This document shows positions 53,963 through 63,053 of a stretch of DNA of 64,000 nt, one piece after another. Position numbers and translations under genes: made by a program. The stretch comes from Photobacterium proteolyticum (lineage in GTDB: Bacteria; Pseudomonadota; Gammaproteobacteria; Enterobacterales; Vibrionaceae). The first letter of the stretch is position 1; each line of letters begins with the position of its first letter. The notes beneath the pieces were generated by a model. It did not search any database. It was not told where the DNA came from and worked only from the letters and a program-made list of their open reading frames with translations. The stretch covers positions 1 through 64,000 of the forward strand of contig NZ_MJIL01000051.1 in the NCBI RefSeq assembly GCF_001939735.1. Reading direction: 5' to 3'.

Positions 53963-55006
53963 ATGGTGAGTTCTACGGCAGAAGTCCGGCAGCAAGGTGT
54001 CAGGCTAACCGGACAGGGTAAGGCCACTGTTGCACCGTCAATGGTGGCTGATAAGACCAGGGTACCTCATTCGGCACCATCGCAAGAATATGCCCCCTTA
54101 CCGAAGGGGGCATATTCTGTTTCTAAAACGTTGTTAGTCAAGGGGCAGCAGCAGGTTACGACTGTACAAGTTGCCCATCAGGCGCTGCAACATGTCGGTC
54201 GTGAGCTGTTCTCTATGAAAAAGGTGCTGACAAAGGCTTTGAATAGCCATCAGTCTGCCTTGCCTACTACGGTTCAACAGGTTGCTTCTATGCAACAGAG
54301 CATCAAGCAACGGCTGGAGAGTGCAACCAGTGATGGCCGTCGGGTGCTGGACTCGCAACTTCGTGTCCAGCTTGAACAAGAAGCGGCAAGAAGCTTCACA
54401 GTGCCGGGACTCAATCTTTCCCGTCAGCGTCAGCAGAACGAGCAGATCCGCCTCGATTTCCCCCAAACCGGGACCGTCATAATAAACTTCAATAGCCAGG
54501 TGGACGATAAGCAGCTGGTAGGTCAAATTGATCGTAGTCTGATCCCGCTCGGAATGCGGGCAGCGGCCTCCCAAGAGGGAGAGTTAGTTTTCCGCGCCAA
54601 AAATACTGACTTTACCAATATGCAGCAGGTTATGGTTACCGGTCAGGGCCACCGTTATCCTGCCGGCCAGCCGAATGTCGTTAAGCTGCAGCCAGAACCT
54701 GAAGGGGTGGAAGACTGGGCGGTTAATTTAAGCAACCACGGCGGCATTCGCCAGGCCCTGGGTAAAGTGAACCAGCACTTACGCCAGGTGCAGCAAAGTC
54801 TTGATGATATCAAAGCCTATCAGGGCGAGCTTGCCAAGCAAATGGTGCAGGTCCAAGCTCAAAGCAAGCTAGGTGACATAAAGGCGATTGAAGGCAAGCT
54901 GGATACAGTGAGCAATATGGCAAACATTAACTTTACGACTACCTATCAAGCCGTCTCTGCACAGGCCAATGTCCACCGCCATACCGTGGTCGCTTTGTTA
55001 AGGTAA
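53963..55006 (+). CDS. LafW-like protein after flgL
   Basis: A 347-aa protein of unknown structure, 15 bp after flgL. Aeromonas and Photobacterium lateral loci have a gene, lafW, of similar position and size, proposed to be a hook-associated protein; I assign by position and size, not by a motif. It has a Gln/Arg-rich N-terminus, a long helical segment (LQHVGRELFSMKKVLTKALN) and a C-terminal coiled coil (KVNQHLRQVQQSLDDIKAYQ) that could pack like other axial proteins. A perfect inverted repeat within 54094-54115 (GCCCCCTTA/TAAGGGGGC) lies inside the coding region. Confidence 0.5.
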   Translation: MVSSTAEVRQQGVRLTGQGKATVAPSMVADKTRVPHSAPSQEYAPLPKGAYSVSKTLLVKGQQQVTTVQVAHQALQHVGRELFSMKKVLTKALNSHQSALPTTVQQVASMQQSIKQRLESATSDGRRVLDSQLRVQLEQEAARSFTVPGLNLSRQRQQNEQIRLDFPQTGTVIINFNSQVDDKQLVGQIDRSLIPLGMRAAASQEGELVFRAKNTDFTNMQQVMVTGQGHRYPAGQPNVVKLQPEPEGVEDWAVNLSNHGGIRQALGKVNQHLRQVQQSLDDIKAYQGELAKQMVQVQAQSKLGDIKAIEGKLDTVSNMANINFTTTYQAVSAQANVHRHTVVALLR

Positions 55007-55063
55007 ATAGAGCGGCAAGGCAGGCTGTGCTGCCCTTTGTCGCACTTCTTCTTGCATTAAAGA

Positions 55064-55090
55064 GGCTGGCTTAGTTGCCAGCCTTTTTTT
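55064..55090 (+). terminator. Terminator of the flgB-L operon
   Basis: GGCTGGC/GCCAGCC stem, 6-nt loop, then seven T, about 60 bp after the LafW-like stop. Confidence 0.88.
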
Positions 55091-55126
55091 ATGAGAACTG
55101 TGCAGGTTGCAAATGGTACCGTGAAG

Positions 55127-55420
55127 TTAGGCCAGTAAGAAAAAAAAGTATAGAAAGCAGATAAATGCCAGCAGGGTAGCTGACAGAGTTGGATAGATGA
55201 TGTAAGAGTCATCGCTTCGGTTGGCACGCTGGAAGCAGAAGAATGTCAGGATAGCGTTGTAAAAAACCAGCAAGAGGCTGATAGCGGTGCCGGCTTGCAA
55301 GGTCAGTGACGTTAGTTGAAACAAGAACATTGAAAGAAGGCCGTAGTCGATAAGAATGAGCCACAAAAAGACCTTCTGTAGGCTATCAGGCTTTCTTGTT
55401 CTTACCTGTTGACGAGACAT
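55127..55420 (-). CDS. Small membrane protein, unknown
   Basis: 97 aa with a basic N-terminus (MSRQQVRTRKPD) and three predicted membrane helices (about 17-40, 42-60 and 75-97). I recognise no family. It lies between the flgB-L terminator and lafU on the lafU strand, downstream of it, and interrupts the otherwise pure flagellar gene order. Confidence 0.6.
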   Translation of the reverse strand: MSRQQVRTRKPDSLQKVFLWLILIDYGLLSMFLFQLTSLTLQAGTAISLLLVFYNAILTFFCFQRANRSDDSYIIYPTLSATLLAFICFLYFFFLLA

Positions 55421-55541
55421 AATGGGCCTTAAATTACAGCGAAACTAAGGTGATGCTATCTGACGACTATCTAAGATATATCAGCAGGGCAACACCTTCT
55501 GGTTTGTTATCGTTCGTATTGTTTGAATAAACTGAGTACGG

Positions 55542-56537
55542 CTATAGCTGCGAGAGATTAGCCATGTTTTCACTCTGGGGTGAAACGGTATGTTGGGCTA
55601 AGTCACGACGTAGCACGGGTTGATTAAAGTCTGCCTTTTGACGGGCTTTGTCGATTTCGTTGCCAGGGCTGCTGCCAAACAGGGCATCGACGACTTGCGC
55701 TGCCGGGGTAGTCAGAACAAAGAGTTCAATTCGGCGGTTCTCACTGGCCTCGGGAACATCGACGTTCAGGAGTGCGCGATCGGACATCCCGGCCACTTGC
55801 AAAACACGTTGTTCAGGCATTCCGCCAGCGATCAGAGTCTGACGGGCTACATTGGCACGAGAGGCTGACAATTCCCAGTTTGATTGGCTGCTGAAGTGGC
55901 TATTGAACTGGGTGGCATCTGTGTGACCACTGATAATGAGCTGATTCTGGATTTTTTTGAACACCGGTGCGATTGCTAGCAGCAAATCCTCAAAGAAAGG
56001 AGTAAGTTGCGATCCTCCGCGACTGAACATGTGCTGTTTGTAGTTATCCTGCAAGATGATCCGCAGGCCCTGGGGGGTGACATCGACCATCACGTTGCCC
56101 TGTGCGGCTATTTGTTTCACCATTTCCTCAACGACCTTCGCCAAAATAGTGAGCTGCTCCTGGGTTTCGAAGGAGCCTGGAACTAACGCGTCACTCTCTG
56201 GACCGTCACCATTACCGTCAAAAAACGAGCTGACGGTCATGGCTGCATTGTGCGAACTGAGATCGCTAGCATCACCACCAAAGTCGATAGGGGATAAGCT
56301 GCTGGAGGTATCAAAAGGGTTGCCCGAGCCTTCGTCGAAGATACTCGAGCTATTGAGGTAAGCGACGATGGCTCGTCGCTCTTGTTGATCGACAACTTGC
56401 ATTAGCCAAAGGACAAGGAATAGTGCCATTAGAGCAATCATAAAGTCTGCAAAAGCAACCTTCCAGGCACCACCATGATGGCTGTCATCATGGCGGCGGA
56501 CAGAACGTTTAAAGACAACTTGCTCGTTTTTTTGCAT
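55542..56537 (-). CDS. lafU: LafU (MotB), lateral flagellar stator
   Basis: 331 aa. Single membrane helix with the ion-binding Asp in [20 protein letters not shown] (about residue 32), a plug/linker region, then an OmpA-like peptidoglycan-binding domain ([22 protein letters not shown]). Overlaps lafT by one base (ATGA). Lateral stators are proton-driven in Vibrio; here that is inferred. Confidence 0.94.
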   Translation of the reverse strand: MQKNEQVVFKRSVRRHDDSHHGGAWKVAFADFMIALMALFLVLWLMQVVDQQERRAIVAYLNSSSIFDEGSGNPFDTSSSLSPIDFGGDASDLSSHNAAMTVSSFFDGNGDGPESDALVPGSFETQEQLTILAKVVEEMVKQIAAQGNVMVDVTPQGLRIILQDNYKQHMFSRGGSQLTPFFEDLLLAIAPVFKKIQNQLIISGHTDATQFNSHFSSQSNWELSASRANVARQTLIAGGMPEQRVLQVAGMSDRALLNVDVPEASENRRIELFVLTTPAAQVVDALFGSSPGNEIDKARQKADFNQPVLRRDLAQHTVSPQSENMANLSQL

Positions 56538-57394
56538 TATCCCTCCTGTTCAGCTAACCATTTTTCCATTTCGTTGAATGACGGTTTTATGTCCAGCTGA
56601 ATGTGTTTTCGGCCAGCGTCTATGGCTAGTAAGGTTGGTTTTTTTGCCACATACGCAACCAGTGTTGCTCGAATACATTCAAAGGCGGACATGTCACGCT
56701 TTACTCGTTGTGCCATTGCGTTGCTCGCAGGATCAAGAATGCAGTAACAGCCAAAAATGCCTAAAAATGTGCCTACCAGAGCGGCGGCAACGTGATAGCC
56801 AATTAACGCGATAGAGCCATCAATGGCTTGCATAGTGATGATGATACCCATCACCGCAGCCAAGATTCCAAAACCTGGTAGCGCTTCGGCTGTACGTTGC
56901 ATTGAGCGGGAGGGTAGAAGTAAGTCCTGTTCAATGGCTTCTATTTCCTGCTCGAGTAGCCCCTCTAGTTCATAAGGCGACATTTGTCCCATTGCCATTA
57001 AACGTAAATTATCTGTTATGAAAGAAATAAGGTGCGGATCCTGCTTAATAAGAGGGAAACGGCTGAAAATGTCACTGTTGACAGGATCTTCAATGTGTTG
57101 GTCAAGAGATTTGAACCCGCCGGTGCGGATGGTCTCTAGCAGCAATTGCATCAATGCCATCAGCTCCATGTAGTATGTCTGTTCGTCATTACGGGCAGAC
57201 ATAATAAGGCGAAATTGACGGCGCATTTCTTTCAGCACATGAGGGGGGTTGCCGATGATCAGTGAGCCAATAGTAGCTCCCACGATGATTAACAGCTCGG
57301 CAGGTTGCCAGATAGCCGATAGGTTACCCCCTGCCCACAGGTAGCCTCCAAACACACATAAAATGATAATGATCGCACCAGTAAACTTTTGCAT
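56537..57394 (-). CDS. lafT: LafT (MotA), lateral flagellar stator
   Basis: 285 aa with four membrane helices. [20 protein letters not shown] and [20 protein letters not shown] are the conserved helix 3 and 4 segments. Charged cytoplasmic residues (RMQ-R-RL loop) interact with FliG. Follows lafS with a short gap. Confidence 0.94.
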   Translation of the reverse strand: MQKFTGAIIIILCVFGGYLWAGGNLSAIWQPAELLIIVGATIGSLIIGNPPHVLKEMRRQFRLIMSARNDEQTYYMELMALMQLLLETIRTGGFKSLDQHIEDPVNSDIFSRFPLIKQDPHLISFITDNLRLMAMGQMSPYELEGLLEQEIEAIEQDLLLPSRSMQRTAEALPGFGILAAVMGIIITMQAIDGSIALIGYHVAAALVGTFLGIFGCYCILDPASNAMAQRVKRDMSAFECIRATLVAYVAKKPTLLAIDAGRKHIQLDIKPSFNEMEKWLAEQEG

Positions 57395-57402
57395 GAATAC
57401 TC

Positions 57403-58131
57403 CTAGGAAGACAAATAGTGGTTAAGTTGTTTTAGGGCCTGTTTATGAAGCTGGCATATACGGGGCGGGGTAAGGCTCAGCACCAATGCGATTTCATGCA
57501 GGTTCATGTCGTGTTGGTAGAACAGTGTGAGTAGAAGTTGCTCCCGTTTGTTGAGCTTGGCCAGTGCCACTTCCAACGTTCGTCGCATCTGCTCATGACT
57601 AATTCCGTCGCTGTGTTCAGATGTCGACAGGTCTGTGCCGGCTTCGATGAGTTGATCCAGGCTTTGCATTTCACTGGCCATACTCGCGTGAAGGCGTTGC
57701 TGGTAATCGTCTTTATCCGTTCCCAGTACTTCGATGATTTCGGCCTCGGTCGGTTGGCGCTTGAGCTTTTTCATCAGATCACGTGTCACGTCGTTTAGCT
57801 CGTGGGCTTGCTGGCGAGTTTGCCGAGATCGCCAGTCTAAACGACGTAATTCATCAAGGATTGCGCCGCGGATACGGCAGACGGCGAAGGCCGGGAAATT
57901 GGGGTCTTCCACATTCTCATAGCGTCTAGCTGCTTCGAGCAGACCAAGCAGGCCGATTTGCTGCATATCTTCAATGCTGCAGTGGGTGCTGGTATGGCTT
58001 CTAAGCTGGTTTACTACCCGTTTGACCAACATAAGGTGTTTTTTGATCAGTAAATCCTCGTTAAAGGAGGATTGGGTAGGTGTTAGTTCGGGTTCGGAGC
58101 CGTATTGACCGGCTGGGTTCATATCTAGCAT
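57403..58131 (-). CDS. lafS: LafS, lateral sigma-28 factor (FliA family)
   Basis: About 243 aa sigma-70-family factor for late lateral genes such as lafA. Region 2 (QQIGLLGLLEAARRYENVED and CRIRGAILDELRRLDW), region 3 (RQTRQQAHELNDVTRDLMKK) and region 4 HTH (EIALVLSLTPPRICQLHKQA) are intact. I start at ATG 58131, 8 nt after the fliL stop, with GAGG overlapping that stop; the longer frame to 58248 is antisense-like inside fliL. Inhibited by FlgM. Confidence 0.93.
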   Translation of the reverse strand: MLDMNPAGQYGSEPELTPTQSSFNEDLLIKKHLMLVKRVVNQLRSHTSTHCSIEDMQQIGLLGLLEAARRYENVEDPNFPAFAVCRIRGAILDELRRLDWRSRQTRQQAHELNDVTRDLMKKLKRQPTEAEIIEVLGTDKDDYQQRLHASMASEMQSLDQLIEAGTDLSTSEHSDGISHEQMRRTLEVALAKLNKREQLLLTLFYQHDMNLHEIALVLSLTPPRICQLHKQALKQLNHYLSS

Positions 58132-58138
58132 ACCGGCC

Positions 58139-58621
58139 TCACTGAACCACGTACTTGGTGAGCAGTACATCGTCAATATCATTCGCGAGGTGAGTGTCGG
58201 CAAAGGCTGTGAGCAGCGTTTCTTTGATTTCTTCTTGCAAAGAATCAATGGTTGGCTGGTTTTGCAGTTGCTCGTAGGTTTTGTTGCTGAAAAGCTTGAG
58301 CAGGGAGTTTCGAACTACTGGCATGTAGTTATCAATGTTTTTGATTTGCTCTGGCTGGTGAGTTTCCAGGGCTAGCTCCAGCATGACAAAGTGCGTTTGG
58401 CGCTGTCCTTTCACGCTGAGTACGAGCTTGTCCAAAGAGTGGAATGAAGGTTGTTGTGCACGAGTGTCATCTTGAAGCGAGAAGTTGCCAACAATTTCGC
58501 TTAGGTTAAAACTATTGTGCTTTTTCAGGTACCAGACCGTGCCGGTAAATGTTCCCGCCGATACAACAATGCTGATCAGGAGCATAGTAAAAAATATAAA
58601 GGCATAATTTTGTTTAGTCAT
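58139..58621 (-). CDS. lafF: LafF (FliL), flagellar basal body-associated protein
   Basis: 160 aa, single N-terminal membrane helix (YAFIFFTMLLISIVVSAGTF) and a periplasmic FliL domain (FVMLELALETHQPEQIKNID, MPVVRNSLLKLFSNK). AAGGAG precedes ATG. FliL associates with the stator. Confidence 0.88.
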   Translation of the reverse strand: MTKQNYAFIFFTMLLISIVVSAGTFTGTVWYLKKHNSFNLSEIVGNFSLQDDTRAQQPSFHSLDKLVLSVKGQRQTHFVMLELALETHQPEQIKNIDNYMPVVRNSLLKLFSNKTYEQLQNQPTIDSLQEEIKETLLTAFADTHLANDIDDVLLTKYVVQ

Positions 58622-58636
58622 GAGTCAGGCTCCTTC

Positions 58637-59713
58637 CTAGGCGGTGGTAGATAACCAGTGTTCTGATGTTGTGTCTGTGGTGTAGTCGGAACTCTCGTTA
58701 GAGTGCTGCACGACTGGCTGGTAGTTGTCGTCTTCGTGGTGCTGGGAAGACGCTGCCTGTCCCTGATCTTCTGAACCGACATTCACGTCAACATGGACGA
58801 ATTGTTGCTGTTGTAGCTCTGCGCGCAGACGCTCGGAAACTTGTACCAGGGCATCGCGAACAGCGGCATGGTTGGCATTGATTTGAACGCTTAGGCGGTC
58901 CCCATCAACACGCACCATCACATCAAGTTTGCCTAAGTCGGGCGGGTCTAGGCGAATGCGGGCCTCCTGTAAGTTCTGGGTTGCCTGTAAAGAGACACGA
59001 TCCTGCAATACGTGGAGCATCTGCTCCCCCCATTTTCCTTGCGAGGGATCCATATGCATGTTGGCCCAGACGGCACGAACCGGTGTCGCTTGTGACTGGG
59101 AGTGCCCCTGAGAAACTGCGGGGTTTGCCGCATCACTAGACAGGGTGATAAGAGGTGAAATGTTTGCTGACTCGGCCTTTGTCCCCAGTATTTCACTCAT
59201 TTTTCCGTTTAATGAAGTGGTTACAGGGAGGTCGTTAGCGAGGCGCTGAGTCCAGGCAGTATTTGCAATGGCGTCTGAGTCGGCTTGGCCGGAGGTTGTA
59301 GCCTGCTGAAGCGATTGCGAGGCGGTAGTCAGCTGACTTAGCCCAACATGAGCTGTTGTGCCAGGGATGGTTCCAACCCGCTCCAGTCCCAAGGTGTTAG
59401 TCACTGTATCTATGTTTGGGGAGAAGCCTTTCAGCGCTTGCTCCTGTTTGTATGGGTGAATGTGAGCAGCGGAGAATATAGTCATTTCAATGCCGCTAAC
59501 GTGTACATCGAGTGCGATATCGTCACTGCTGCTTTTCTGTTCCGAGTGGGTAGAGAAGCCAGTAGCTTTGCTGAAGTTGCTCTCGGTTCTTTGTTCATTC
59601 TTGCTCGATGGTGACACCGATGAGGCGATCACCGTGATTTCATCACCCTTGCTGCATGATGGGGGGGTAGTCGTCGGCGCACTGCCCACAGTGGTTGAAG
59701 TCATTGATTGCAT
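58637..59713 (-). CDS. lafE: LafE (FliK), hook-length control protein
   Basis: 358 aa. A Ser/Thr/Gln-rich disordered N-terminal ruler part is followed by the C-terminal FliK domain (KWGEQMLHVLQDRVSLQATQ, ARIRLDPPDLGKLDVMVRVD), which switches export specificity. GGAG lies 6 nt before the ATG. Confidence 0.9.
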   Translation of the reverse strand: MQSMTSTTVGSAPTTTPPSCSKGDEITVIASSVSPSSKNEQRTESNFSKATGFSTHSEQKSSSDDIALDVHVSGIEMTIFSAAHIHPYKQEQALKGFSPNIDTVTNTLGLERVGTIPGTTAHVGLSQLTTASQSLQQATTSGQADSDAIANTAWTQRLANDLPVTTSLNGKMSEILGTKAESANISPLITLSSDAANPAVSQGHSQSQATPVRAVWANMHMDPSQGKWGEQMLHVLQDRVSLQATQNLQEARIRLDPPDLGKLDVMVRVDGDRLSVQINANHAAVRDALVQVSERLRAELQQQQFVHVDVNVGSEDQGQAASSQHHEDDNYQPVVQHSNESSDYTTDTTSEHWLSTTA

Positions 59714-59716
59714 CGG

Positions 59717-60019
59717 TTACTCCATGTCCATAGCCAGTTGATAAGCCAAGATGCGCTCTTTCTGCTCTGGGGCAGAATCAATGTGCTGTTTTACTTTGTC
59801 TCGGGCCGTAGAAAGCGCTGAGTAGGCGAGCTGGTGGCCCTGTTTTAACTTTGCGAGTTCAGCCTCGAGAACAGAGGAGTGAGGAATGGTTCTGTACGCA
59901 AGCAAAATTGGGCGCAGCTGCAAATCCAGCTGCTTTACTGCCTGCCAGTTTTCATCCCGGGTGGCAGCTTGCAGCTGGTTTGCTAGCTGGCGCAACGTCT
60001 GAGGCGAGACCTTAGGCAT
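59717..60019 (-). CDS. FliT/LafD-like flagellar chaperone
   Basis: About 100 aa, all helical (ATRDENWQAVKQLDLQLRPI, LAKLKQGHQLAYSALSTARD). Position between fliS and fliK and size match FliT/LafD (LafX in Aeromonas), a FliD export chaperone. I start at ATG 60019, which overlaps the fliS stop by 8 bp. Confidence 0.75.
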   Translation of the reverse strand: MPKVSPQTLRQLANQLQAATRDENWQAVKQLDLQLRPILLAYRTIPHSSVLEAELAKLKQGHQLAYSALSTARDKVKQHIDSAPEQKERILAYQLAMDME

Positions 60020-60401
60020 GCTTACCAAACCCTTCCCAGCCTTCACGAATATTGCTCATGATGCGCTCTACATTGCTGATACGCTCGTTGTCGTTGTTGA
60101 CGCTCGCCTGGTACAGCTCGATTTGTGAAAAGTCGTAAAGATCGTGCAGGTTAGCAGCAATTTCACCGCCATTGGTAAGATCTAAGGCGCTATCAAGACC
60201 CATTATGATATTCATACATCTATTGATCCCAGCCCCTTTTTCAGCCAGGCGCTTGGCATCGATGTGGCCTTTGATGCGAGTAAGCTCATCGAGCAGACCG
60301 TCAATCAGCATCAGCACCAACTGGTGAGGATTGGCAGAGGCTGCTTGGGCATCGAGGTCAACTTGTTGGTATGAGTTAAAGCCAGAATCTTGCATTAACA
60401 T
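60012..60401 (-). CDS. lafC: LafC (FliS), flagellin export chaperone
   Basis: 129 aa. The FliS motif YQQVDLDAQAASANPHQLVL with LMLIDGLLDELTRIKGH is clear. Binds the C-terminus of LafA in the cytoplasm to prevent polymerisation. GGAG precedes the ATG. Confidence 0.93.
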   Translation of the reverse strand: MLMQDSGFNSYQQVDLDAQAASANPHQLVLMLIDGLLDELTRIKGHIDAKRLAEKGAGINRCMNIIMGLDSALDLTNGGEIAANLHDLYDFSQIELYQASVNNDNERISNVERIMSNIREGWEGFGKHA

Positions 60402-60415
60402 AGGGTACTCCTGTA

Positions 60416-61753
60416 CTAGGCGAACAGACTGCCGGTCTGGTTCATTTGAGTCATTAGGCTGTTCATTTGGGTAAATTGCGCCAGATAACGGTCGTAAGAC
60501 ATCTGATACTTACGCTCGAGAGTGGCTTGTTTGTCATCGATGCGGGAAATGTTCTGCTGTAGCGCATCCTTACGGGTTTTGAACAAGCCGTTTGAGAATT
60601 TAAGGAAAGGGTCGATAGCCTGATCAAGGGAGTCGAATAAGTTGCCGTCACCATTGAACATGGCTTCTAGCGATGAGCTGCCATTAGCCTGAGCAGCTTC
60701 AAAACGTTCGGTATCGAGCTCCAGCTTGCCTTCACGGTTGATACTCAGACCGACTTCCATCAGGCTCTTGCCGTTGTATTGGGTGCGGAGCAAGTTGCTT
60801 AACTGGCTTTCGACAGAGCGTACGGTCGGATCACTAGCCAGTACGCCGCGCTGCTGATCCTCAGAGCCTGAGCCGGTAAGTCCATCAATGGTCGATACCA
60901 GGTTGTTATAAGCATCGATGAAGGCATTTAGCTGTTCTTTGGTCGCTTCCTGGTCTGCGCCTATGGTTAACCCTACCGGTTGCTCACCAGCGGCCTGGGC
61001 TTTAGTCACGGTGATATCGACACCTGTAATGACATCTGAAAAGGTGTTGGAACTGCTTGTTAGTGCCAGGCCAGAGCCCTGCGCGCCAAGCCAGATTTTC
61101 GCATCCTGGGGAGTGCTGATATCCGTGAGGTTGGTGAAAGCGTCTTCAAACCATGCTTGCCCTGTTCCGGATGCACTGACGTTGATAGTGTTGGCAACGC
61201 CCGTATCCGTACTGGACAGCATAAAGTGGGTTTCGCCATTGGCACGTACAAGGGTGGCGTTGATGCCCGGATTGGTGCTGTCATTGTTAATGGCCGCTGC
61301 GAGTTCGGTCAGAGTGGCTGTGCCGTCGCCGTCTGTATCAACGGTAGAGAGGTCGATTGACATAGCCTCACCGTTAAGAGTGAAATCGAGCGTGCCTGTT
61401 GTCGGGATTTGGGTATCGGCAGTAGTGCCTGCTGGCATACCGGTCGATACTTGGTGCGCAGTGGCAACCTGTTCGACAAAGATCTGGTAGCTTCCATTGA
61501 GTGCACTGGCATCCACATTGGCGGTAAAGTTGCCTTCCTGCGACAGGGTTGCGGTGTTTTTGATCACGCTCGCAGTTGCACTGTTCATTTTATCGATTAC
61601 GGTGCGGAACTCACGCAGGGCAGTCTCGACTTTCCCCAACGCCGAAAGCTGGCTTTGGTACTTGTCGGCCTGTAATTGATAACGTTGCTGAAATGGTTGT
61701 ACATCAAACGTGGCTAACTGGGTTGCCATGGTGATTGGGTCCATCATACTCAT
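60416..61753 (-). CDS. lafB: LafB (FliD), lateral filament cap HAP2
   Basis: About 445 aa. FliD N-domain with DPITMATQLATFDVQPFQQR and C-domain (YNNLVSTIDGLTGSGSEDQQ then GVLASDPTVRSVESQL) are intact. I start at ATG 61753 (MSMMDPI), which AAGGAG precedes; the 61789 start is upstream of the predicted sigma-54 transcription start. First gene of the fliD-lafU operon. Confidence 0.93.
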   Translation of the reverse strand: MSMMDPITMATQLATFDVQPFQQRYQLQADKYQSQLSALGKVETALREFRTVIDKMNSATASVIKNTATLSQEGNFTANVDASALNGSYQIFVEQVATAHQVSTGMPAGTTADTQIPTTGTLDFTLNGEAMSIDLSTVDTDGDGTATLTELAAAINNDSTNPGINATLVRANGETHFMLSSTDTGVANTINVSASGTGQAWFEDAFTNLTDISTPQDAKIWLGAQGSGLALTSSSNTFSDVITGVDITVTKAQAAGEQPVGLTIGADQEATKEQLNAFIDAYNNLVSTIDGLTGSGSEDQQRGVLASDPTVRSVESQLSNLLRTQYNGKSLMEVGLSINREGKLELDTERFEAAQANGSSSLEAMFNGDGNLFDSLDQAIDPFLKFSNGLFKTRKDALQQNISRIDDKQATLERKYQMSYDRYLAQFTQMNSLMTQMNQTGSLFA

Positions 61754-61784
61754 TGCAGAACTCCTTCTTAATAGTCTTCTTACT

Positions 61785-61800
61785 GGCAAGTTACGTGCCA
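61785..61800 (-). promoter_or_regulatory. sigma-54 promoter of the fliD operon
   Basis: On the minus strand TGGCACG-TAAC-TTGCC, a near-perfect -24/-12 element, about 32 bp before the fliD ATG. It is embedded in an inverted repeat (TGGCA..TGCCA). Confidence 0.85.
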
Positions 61801-62015
61801 GTTTGAAATGTCATGTAACTCATTAAAATATTAAGGTTTTGTTTGGTTTTTCATTAGCTTGCGGAAGAGGCTCTTCCGCCTGTTACTTCCGCTTGGCATT
61901 TCCGCTATTCCGATGGTTCAGAGCGATAGGCTATTCACGGAAGCTAGTTAAATAAGGCGACGGAATAGTGGGGAAATTAATCCTGATCGAGATAAACAGA
62001 AGGGCGGATGTATAG

Positions 62016-62041
62016 AAAAAGCCTCCGTGATGGAGGCTTTA
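62016..62041 (-). terminator. Terminator of lafA
   Basis: AAGCCTCC/GGAGGCTT stem around GTGAT, T-run on the minus strand, 34 bp past the lafA stop. It separates the flagellin from the fliD operon. Confidence 0.88.
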
Positions 62042-62074
62042 TGGAGTGGTTGGCTAAGCTTTGTTACAGCTTGA

Positions 62075-62944
62075 TTAGCGAAGCAGCGACATTGCCATAC
62101 CAGGTAGCTGATTGGTTTGAGACAGTACGCTAGTACCTGCCTGCATCAGCATCTGGTTCTTGGTCATGTTCGAAGATTCAACTGCAAAGTCAGTATCCAT
62201 GATACGGCCTTTAGAAGCTGTAGTATTTTCAACCATGTTGCCAAGGTTAGTAATTGTATGCTCAAGGCGGTTGATGTTGGCACCTAGTGCAGAACGCGCA
62301 TCACCAATTTCTTTCAGAAGACCAGCATCGCCGCTAGCACCTTTCAGTGTTGTCAGTGCAGTTTGTGCACCCGCAGCTGTGCTGATGTCACCCAGTGCGA
62401 AAGCACCTGCAGCGCCAACAGTGGTGTTGATTGCTCCCACTTCGGTCGAGACGTCAACAGCAAGCTGGTCACCTGCGTTGGTACCAATCTGGAAGTTAAC
62501 CGCAGCTGCACCGAAGGCACCGGCTGCATTTAGAAGATCTTTACCACCGAAGTTGGTCGATTCAAGAATGTTGACTAGCTCTTCGTTAAGCTGCTGGAAC
62601 TCTTTGTTTAGTGCCACACCGTCAGCAGGGGTTACCGAGCCGTTTGATGCCTGGGTTGCCAGGTCATTCATTCGGTATACGATGTTGGTCATTTCATCCA
62701 TCGCACCTTCAGCTGTCTGCATCATTGAGATACCGTCCTGGGCGTTTCGCATCGCTGTAGACATACCACGCGTTTGAATCTCTAGACGGTTAGCTATCTG
62801 AAGACCTGCAGCATCATCGGCAGCCGAATTAACGCGGAAACCCGTACTTAGGCGTTCCATTGCTGTATTCAATAAGTTCGATGTGTTGTTCAGTGTATTT
62901 TGAGTTACTAAAGAAGCGTAATTCGTATGCATCGATAGAGCCAT
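62075..62944 (-). CDS. lafA: Lateral flagellin LafA
   Basis: 289 aa, short as typical of lateral flagellins. N-terminal D0-D1 ([40 protein letters not shown]) and C-terminal D0 ([27 protein letters not shown]) are conserved; the variable D2 domain is small and Ala-rich. GGAG lies upstream of the ATG. Confidence 0.96.
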   Translation of the reverse strand: MALSMHTNYASLVTQNTLNNTSNLLNTAMERLSTGFRVNSAADDAAGLQIANRLEIQTRGMSTAMRNAQDGISMMQTAEGAMDEMTNIVYRMNDLATQASNGSVTPADGVALNKEFQQLNEELVNILESTNFGGKDLLNAAGAFGAAAVNFQIGTNAGDQLAVDVSTEVGAINTTVGAAGAFALGDISTAAGAQTALTTLKGASGDAGLLKEIGDARSALGANINRLEHTITNLGNMVENTTASKGRIMDTDFAVESSNMTKNQMLMQAGTSVLSQTNQLPGMAMSLLR

Positions 62945-62995
62945 GATAGTTCTCCTATTTGTCCATCTTTCAGAATGTTTCCTGCTCGATGTAAT

Positions 62996-63022
62996 AAGGC
63001 GGACGTGTTTCTGAAAACATTA
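62996..63022 (-). promoter_or_regulatory. Possible sigma-28 promoter of lafA
   Basis: Minus-strand TAATGTTT, 11 nt, TCCGCCTT is an imperfect match to TAAAGTTT-N11-GCCGATAA. The -35 fits at seven of eight positions; the -10 only at its CCG core. Confidence 0.35.
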
Positions 63023-63053
63023 ATTAAAAAAGACAAAAATTTTCATTAATATT

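Noticed and set aside
54094-54115. Perfect inverted repeat GCCCCCTTA/TAAGGGGGC as a terminator after flgL
   Set aside because: It lies inside the LafW-like open frame and has no T-run; no clear regulatory role can be supported.
55127-55420. Idea that the small membrane protein is a lateral MotX/MotY-like stator part
   Set aside because: It has three membrane helices and no OmpA-like or MotY features.
60918-61490. 190-codon plus-strand ORF opposite fliD
   Set aside because: Codon-bias shadow of fliD with no start signal or domain.
62160-62777. 205-codon plus-strand ORF opposite lafA
   Set aside because: Ser/Ala-rich shadow of a repetitive flagellin coding sequence.
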